Source of the DNA: Mesorhizobium_G sp049840935
GTDB taxonomy: Bacteria; Pseudomonadota; Alphaproteobacteria; Rhizobiales; Rhizobiaceae
Direction: 5' to 3'
Length of the DNA stretch: 64,000 nt
Assembly (NCBI GenBank): GCA_049840935.1
Contig: JASGJA010000024.1
Span: 62,001 to 126,000 of the forward strand
Numbering within the stretch: the first letter of the stretch is position 1; the number at the start of each line of letters is the position of its first letter. Positions 60,865-64,000 of the stretch are shown here, piece by piece. A program made the position numbers and the translations under genes. The notes under the pieces are model-generated. The model did not search any database, was not told where the DNA came from, and worked only from the letters and a program-made list of their open reading frames with translations.

Positions 60865-61218
60865 TTATTTCGAGGCATAAATCTGGCAGTTTCTGGCAAC
60901 GGTCATTCTATAGCGCTTGAAGAGGCTGCGGCAGTTTTTCAACGCCTCTTTTTCGGCTTCCGCCTTGGAAGGGCCAACCGCAGCACCGCAGAAGAATGCA
61001 TCGTACGGATAACCAACGACGGTCTGCGCATATGCCGCGTGTTTATTGACAGCTACGTATTGCTTATAGGTCTTTGCGCATTCATCTTTTTCTCCCATCG
61101 GGAATTGTATCGGATAGCGCTTATCGCCAACCTTTCCTGAGAGATTTTCGGCCAAACCGTGGTTCACGCCGCTGAGCAGCGCTCCAGCGGCAATAAATGC
61201 ACAAACCAATGATTTCAT
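60865..61218 (-). CDS. Small secreted cysteine-containing protein, unknown function
   Basis: 117 aa with a signal peptide (MKSLVCAFIAAGALLSGVNHGLA). Four cysteines remain in the mature part (DECAKTY, AFFCGAAVG, KNCRSL, RNCQIY), and the stretch GPSKAEAEKEALKNCRS resembles the repeated-alanine, cysteine-ended helix of DUF4189-like secreted proteins. Probably periplasmic with two disulfides. GGGGGAG precedes the ATG. I do not assign a function. Confidence 0.75.
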   Translation of the reverse strand: MKSLVCAFIAAGALLSGVNHGLAENLSGKVGDKRYPIQFPMGEKDECAKTYKQYVAVNKHAAYAQTVVGYPYDAFFCGAAVGPSKAEAEKEALKNCRSLFKRYRMTVARNCQIYASK

Positions 61219-61318
61219 TGTTCTCCCCCGCAGGCAAAAATAACTAAAGTACCTTTGTGCCTAATATAAAGGGGTATTCTGACGCAAGTGGCGAAGCAAA
61301 GTATGCGGCGTCCAAATT

Positions 61319-63214
61319 CTACTTCTTTTTTATACGGCTCGGCTTGCGCCTTGTTGTTCGTGCCAACGCAACAGCTTCCGCCTTGACCAAACCAAGTCGC
61401 ACCGTTTCCATGACAGACATCGCGACAAAATCTGCGCTTATTTGCTTGGGATCGATCATTCGCTCCGGATCGACATTTGGTACATAGACACCCACGCGAA
61501 GGCTTTTCCTGCCTCGCTTCAGCCTGCGTACAGCCTGCCGCGCATAGGCCAGAGGCGTACTGCTTAGATAAGAAACGACGACAGTATCAGCCTCAGACAA
61601 ACCCGTTACGGTCTGGCGCGACCCATGCAGCTTGCGGAAAGATTCAACACCGGTTTCCGCGCCTTGTCCCTCCACGACTTGCGACAAGATTGCAGCGGCG
61701 ACATCATCAAGCTCGGTCCTGCCGCCAATCATCACCAGCTTGAAACCTTCGCCATCGGGCAGTTCCAGCCGTTCGCCATCTTCATCGACAGGTTTCTCAT
61801 CTCCCTGTTCGTCCTCGCGCAACTCGTCGGCGGCATCTTCCAGATCTTCGACAAAAGTGAGTGCCGTGGCGGCAAATCTGCGAAGTTGTCCATCCTGCAA
61901 TGCGCCACGTTCGCGGTCAGCTTCACCAAACAGAAGGGCGGGAATGCCGATTTCGTCATAATACTCAACGAGGTATTTGTCTTCCAGAATGGTTTCCGCA
62001 TTGTCTGCCGCCTCGTCGGGATCGCCGGCAAGTAGACGCTGATAGAGGCGTGCGTCTGGTTCCAGCACAGGCTCGTTGCCGAACAATACGTCAAGAAATT
62101 CGAACTGCGGAACATGTCTTCCGAGTACAACAAGGCACACAGTGAGCGGAGTTGACAGAACCAGCCCTACCGGTCCCCAAAGCCATGTCCAGAAAATCGC
62201 GGAGACAATAATCGCGAGTGGCGAAAGCCCCGTGCGTGAGCCATAGAGCCACGGCTCCATGACGTTGTTGATGAACAGTTCCATCACGAGGAACAGTCCA
62301 GCGGTCCACAGTACGGTTGTCCATCCGGGTGTAACTGCAACGGCGAGAAACAGGGGCAGGATCATGCCGATGGCTGGGCCGATATAGGGCACAAACCGCA
62401 GAACCAGCGACAGCAATCCCCATAGTATCGCGTTGGGGATACCCAACAGCCACAGGCCAATGCCTATGGGTACTGCATAGCTTGTGTTGATAATCAACTG
62501 CATCAGCAAATATTGGCCGACCCGTTTTCCCGCATCCTGCAACGCCTGTGTAGTCCGATGCAGGTCTCCGGTGCCAACAAGGCGAATAAAGCGGTCGCGC
62601 AAATCTTCGCGTTCCAGCAACATGAAGATCACCACGACGATGATCAGGCCCGCCGTTGCAAAAGGGCTGAGTAGCGGCACGACGACGTTTACGAGCAAAT
62701 AGATAGCGCTTTGCCGGTCTACGATTTCCACCGGCAGTGGTTCGCGCTGACTTGTCGTTTGCTGGTCCGCTCGTGCGCTGAGTTCAGCACCAACCCGTTC
62801 CACCGCTTGCGTTACACGCTCAAAGATACCACCCGAATCCGCGGAATCCTTGAGTGAGCGAACTTTCTCGATAATGTTCGACTGGTAAGTCGGGATGTTC
62901 TGCGCAAGCGAACTAAGTTGGCTTGCAACCATAAAACTGAACAGGGCGATAAAGAGAAACGCCACTGTCACGGTCAGGATCACCGCAGCCGTTCGCGGAA
63001 TTGACAATTTGCGTAGACCCGAAACGATAGGTGCAAGCGCGAACGTCAGCAGTAATGCGACCGCAAGTGGCAGGAACACGTCCTGACCCAGGTATAAAAT
63101 CGCGGTGATGCCCACCAATGAAACCACCGGCGGAATTGTAATGCTTGGCAAGCGTCGGCCATCTATGTCCAACGCATCTTCAACCGCGCTATTTTCCGTC
63201 CTGCCATTTGCCAT
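61319..63214 (-). CDS. AI-2E family transporter with long C-terminal cytoplasmic domain
   Basis: 631 aa. N-terminal 8-helix AI-2E/PerM permease (about 30-375): LPSITIPPVVSLVGITAILYLG, AVALLLTFALAPIV, LRFVPYIGPAIGMILPLFLAV, NVMEPWLYGSRTGLSPLAIIVSAIFWTWLWGPVGLVLSTPLTVC. About 250 residues follow that ordinary members lack: an acidic stretch (EDEQGDEKPVDEDGE) and an alpha/beta region (VVVSYLSSTPLAYARQAVRRLKRGRKSLRVGVYVP). Members transport diverse solutes or act as Na+/H+ antiporters; the AI-2 role applies to few. ATG 63214 has GGGAGG upstream. Confidence 0.88.
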   Translation of the reverse strand: MANGRTENSAVEDALDIDGRRLPSITIPPVVSLVGITAILYLGQDVFLPLAVALLLTFALAPIVSGLRKLSIPRTAAVILTVTVAFLFIALFSFMVASQLSSLAQNIPTYQSNIIEKVRSLKDSADSGGIFERVTQAVERVGAELSARADQQTTSQREPLPVEIVDRQSAIYLLVNVVVPLLSPFATAGLIIVVVIFMLLEREDLRDRFIRLVGTGDLHRTTQALQDAGKRVGQYLLMQLIINTSYAVPIGIGLWLLGIPNAILWGLLSLVLRFVPYIGPAIGMILPLFLAVAVTPGWTTVLWTAGLFLVMELFINNVMEPWLYGSRTGLSPLAIIVSAIFWTWLWGPVGLVLSTPLTVCLVVLGRHVPQFEFLDVLFGNEPVLEPDARLYQRLLAGDPDEAADNAETILEDKYLVEYYDEIGIPALLFGEADRERGALQDGQLRRFAATALTFVEDLEDAADELREDEQGDEKPVDEDGERLELPDGEGFKLVMIGGRTELDDVAAAILSQVVEGQGAETGVESFRKLHGSRQTVTGLSEADTVVVSYLSSTPLAYARQAVRRLKRGRKSLRVGVYVPNVDPERMIDPKQISADFVAMSVMETVRLGLVKAEAVALARTTRRKPSRIKKK

Positions 63215-63380
63215 GCTGGGCCTCCCGCGCCCCTTAACAGGGTGCACGCGCAATGGTTGCAACACAAATCGCTACGAATGCAAACATTGTGTCAGCCTTC
63301 ATTTGATGGCTTGGGGAAAATTTCGCGGTTCTCCTTCGTTTGCCTTTCACATGGCTAAATTGTGCAAAGGGAGAAGTTCC

Positions 63381-63758
63381 ATGAAAACTGTCATGTTTGC
63401 GCTAGTCACGCTTAGTTTGAGTGCATCCGCTTCGGTGGCAGCGGAACCCGCAAAGGTTGCAGAGGCGGGCGGAGCCAAGGTTTACACCGACGCCAAGGGA
63501 ATGACGCTTTACACCTTCGATAAAGACGCCGCTGGTAAAACCAATTGCTACGACAAATGCGCGGTCAACTGGCCACCCTTTGCAGCTGCGGCCGATGCAA
63601 AATCAGATGGCGAATGGACCGTTGTCGAGCGCAAGGATGGCTCGAAGATGTGGGCCTATGAAGACAAGCCCCTCTACACTTTCATAGGCGACAAAAAGCC
63701 GGGTGATACGGCTGGCGATGGCAAGATGGGTGTCTGGCACATCGCCAAGCCGGATTGA
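63381..63758 (+). CDS. COG4315 secreted lipoprotein-like protein
   Basis: 125 aa with a signal peptide (MKTVMFALVTLSLSASASVAAE). The repeat pattern KVYTDAKGMTLYTFDKDAAGKTNCYDKCAVNWPPF and MWAYEDKPLYTFIGDKKPGDTAGDG is the hallmark of the short DUF/COG4315 periplasmic family, with two cysteines CYDKC. The family is common in soil bacteria and of unknown role. ATG 63381 follows AAGGGAG; the longer upstream frame overlaps the divergent AI-2E gene and is not coding. Confidence 0.88.
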   Translation: MKTVMFALVTLSLSASASVAAEPAKVAEAGGAKVYTDAKGMTLYTFDKDAAGKTNCYDKCAVNWPPFAAAADAKSDGEWTVVERKDGSKMWAYEDKPLYTFIGDKKPGDTAGDGKMGVWHIAKPD

Positions 63759-63762
63759 TCGA

Positions 63763-64000
63763 TCAGGCCGCGGTCACGCGCCAGATCGCGTCGCCGACAT
63801 CATCGGCCACCAGCAGCGAGCCGTCCGGTCCAATCGCAACGCCGACCGGGCGGCCATACGATGCTTTCTCATCCGCTGAGAGGAAGCCGGTCAGGATATT
63901 GCGTGACGGCCCCGACGGCTTGCCTTTCTCAAACGGAATGAAGATCACGCGATAACCGGATAGCTTCGACCGGTTCCACGAGCCATGTTGACCGATCACC
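63763..64000 (-). CDS. Sorbosone/glucose dehydrogenase-like protein, C-terminal fragment at window edge
   Basis: The last 79 or so codons of a PQQ-dependent beta-propeller dehydrogenase-like protein; the rest lies beyond base 64000. Seen: HGSWNRSKLSGYRVIFIPFEKGKPSG, SYGRPVGVAIGPDGSLLVADDVGDAIWRV, which is the last blade of this family. Convergent with the COG4315 gene, four bases apart. Confidence 0.85.
   Translation of the reverse strand, partial: VIGQHGSWNRSKLSGYRVIFIPFEKGKPSGPSRNILTGFLSADEKASYGRPVGVAIGPDGSLLVADDVGDAIWRVTAA

Noticed and set aside
63105..63380. Upstream 92-codon extension of the COG4315 gene
   Set aside because: Overlaps the divergent AI-2E gene start; signal peptide and ribosome site place the start at 63381.

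Overview
This window is ordinary chromosome of an alphaproteobacterium of the order Hyphomicrobiales (Rhizobiales), most likely Brucellaceae or a close relative. The evidence is a GcrA cell-cycle regulator, a PodJ-like polarity protein, a SAM-II riboswitch before metZ, a class I lysyl-tRNA synthetase, TIGR02186/TauE and DUF6460 genes, and the CTCATCC...CCTTCTCC intergenic repeat common in this order. The gene set is core and metabolic. I see no integrase, transposase, phage, CRISPR, plasmid or defence genes and no stretch with clearly foreign composition.

Layout. 1-4.9 kb: a dipeptide ABC operon, dppABCDF, whose dppC and dppD are frameshifted. 5.0-7.2 kb: an orphan modA with a palindromic operator candidate, a perfect 45-bp inverted repeat, and an acetyl-CoA acetyltransferase. 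7.3-12.3 kb: the helicase and phosphoesterase of the ligase-associated DNA repair set, then a TauE/SafE-TIGR02186 pair. 12.4-15.9 kb: a large PodJ-like polarity factor. 16.2-24.0 kb: a fatty-acid beta-oxidation cluster (MerR regulator, two acyl-CoA dehydrogenases, thiolase, FadB, thioesterase) with matching operators in front of the regulator and in front of the operon. 24.0-30.5 kb: an S24-type regulator, a degenerate nuclease-fold protein, lysK, a TerB-like protein, a solute-binding protein and a GT2 glycosyltransferase. 30.5-33.5 kb: phosphate and polyphosphate genes (ppk2, phoR, phoU) without pst or phoB. 33.5-37.6 kb: gcrA, then argD-argF-hslO behind a leader that looks like an attenuator. 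38.0-46.3 kb: apaG, metZ under a SAM-II riboswitch and terminator, dcd, an aromatic aminotransferase, tRNA-Gly(CCC), an HDAC-like deacetylase, a MATE exporter and pyrD. 46.3-51.1 kb: a LuxR-type response regulator facing an SSF-PAS hybrid kinase, the CrbR/CrbS (acetate-switch) arrangement. 51.2-64 kb: mscL, an aminotransferase (frameshifted), ilvE, a Sel1 protein, a LivJ-type binding protein, a DUF1353 protein, an acyl-CoA carboxylase alpha subunit, a VOC protein, an AI-2E-type permease and, at the edge, the end of a sorbosone-dehydrogenase-like protein.

A main caution: five genes (dppC, dppD, argD, dcd and the aminotransferase at 51.8 kb) each carry one single-base indel that splits an otherwise well-conserved protein. 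Because argD and dcd are housekeeping genes, sequencing or assembly error is the simplest explanation, and the functional genes are probably intact in the organism.

The most informative non-coding signals are the paired MerR-type operators at 16.1 and 16.7 kb, the mutually exclusive hairpins before argD, the SAM-II riboswitch with its terminator, the modA palindrome and the 45-bp inverted repeat. I did not find a clearly undescribed multi-gene system.
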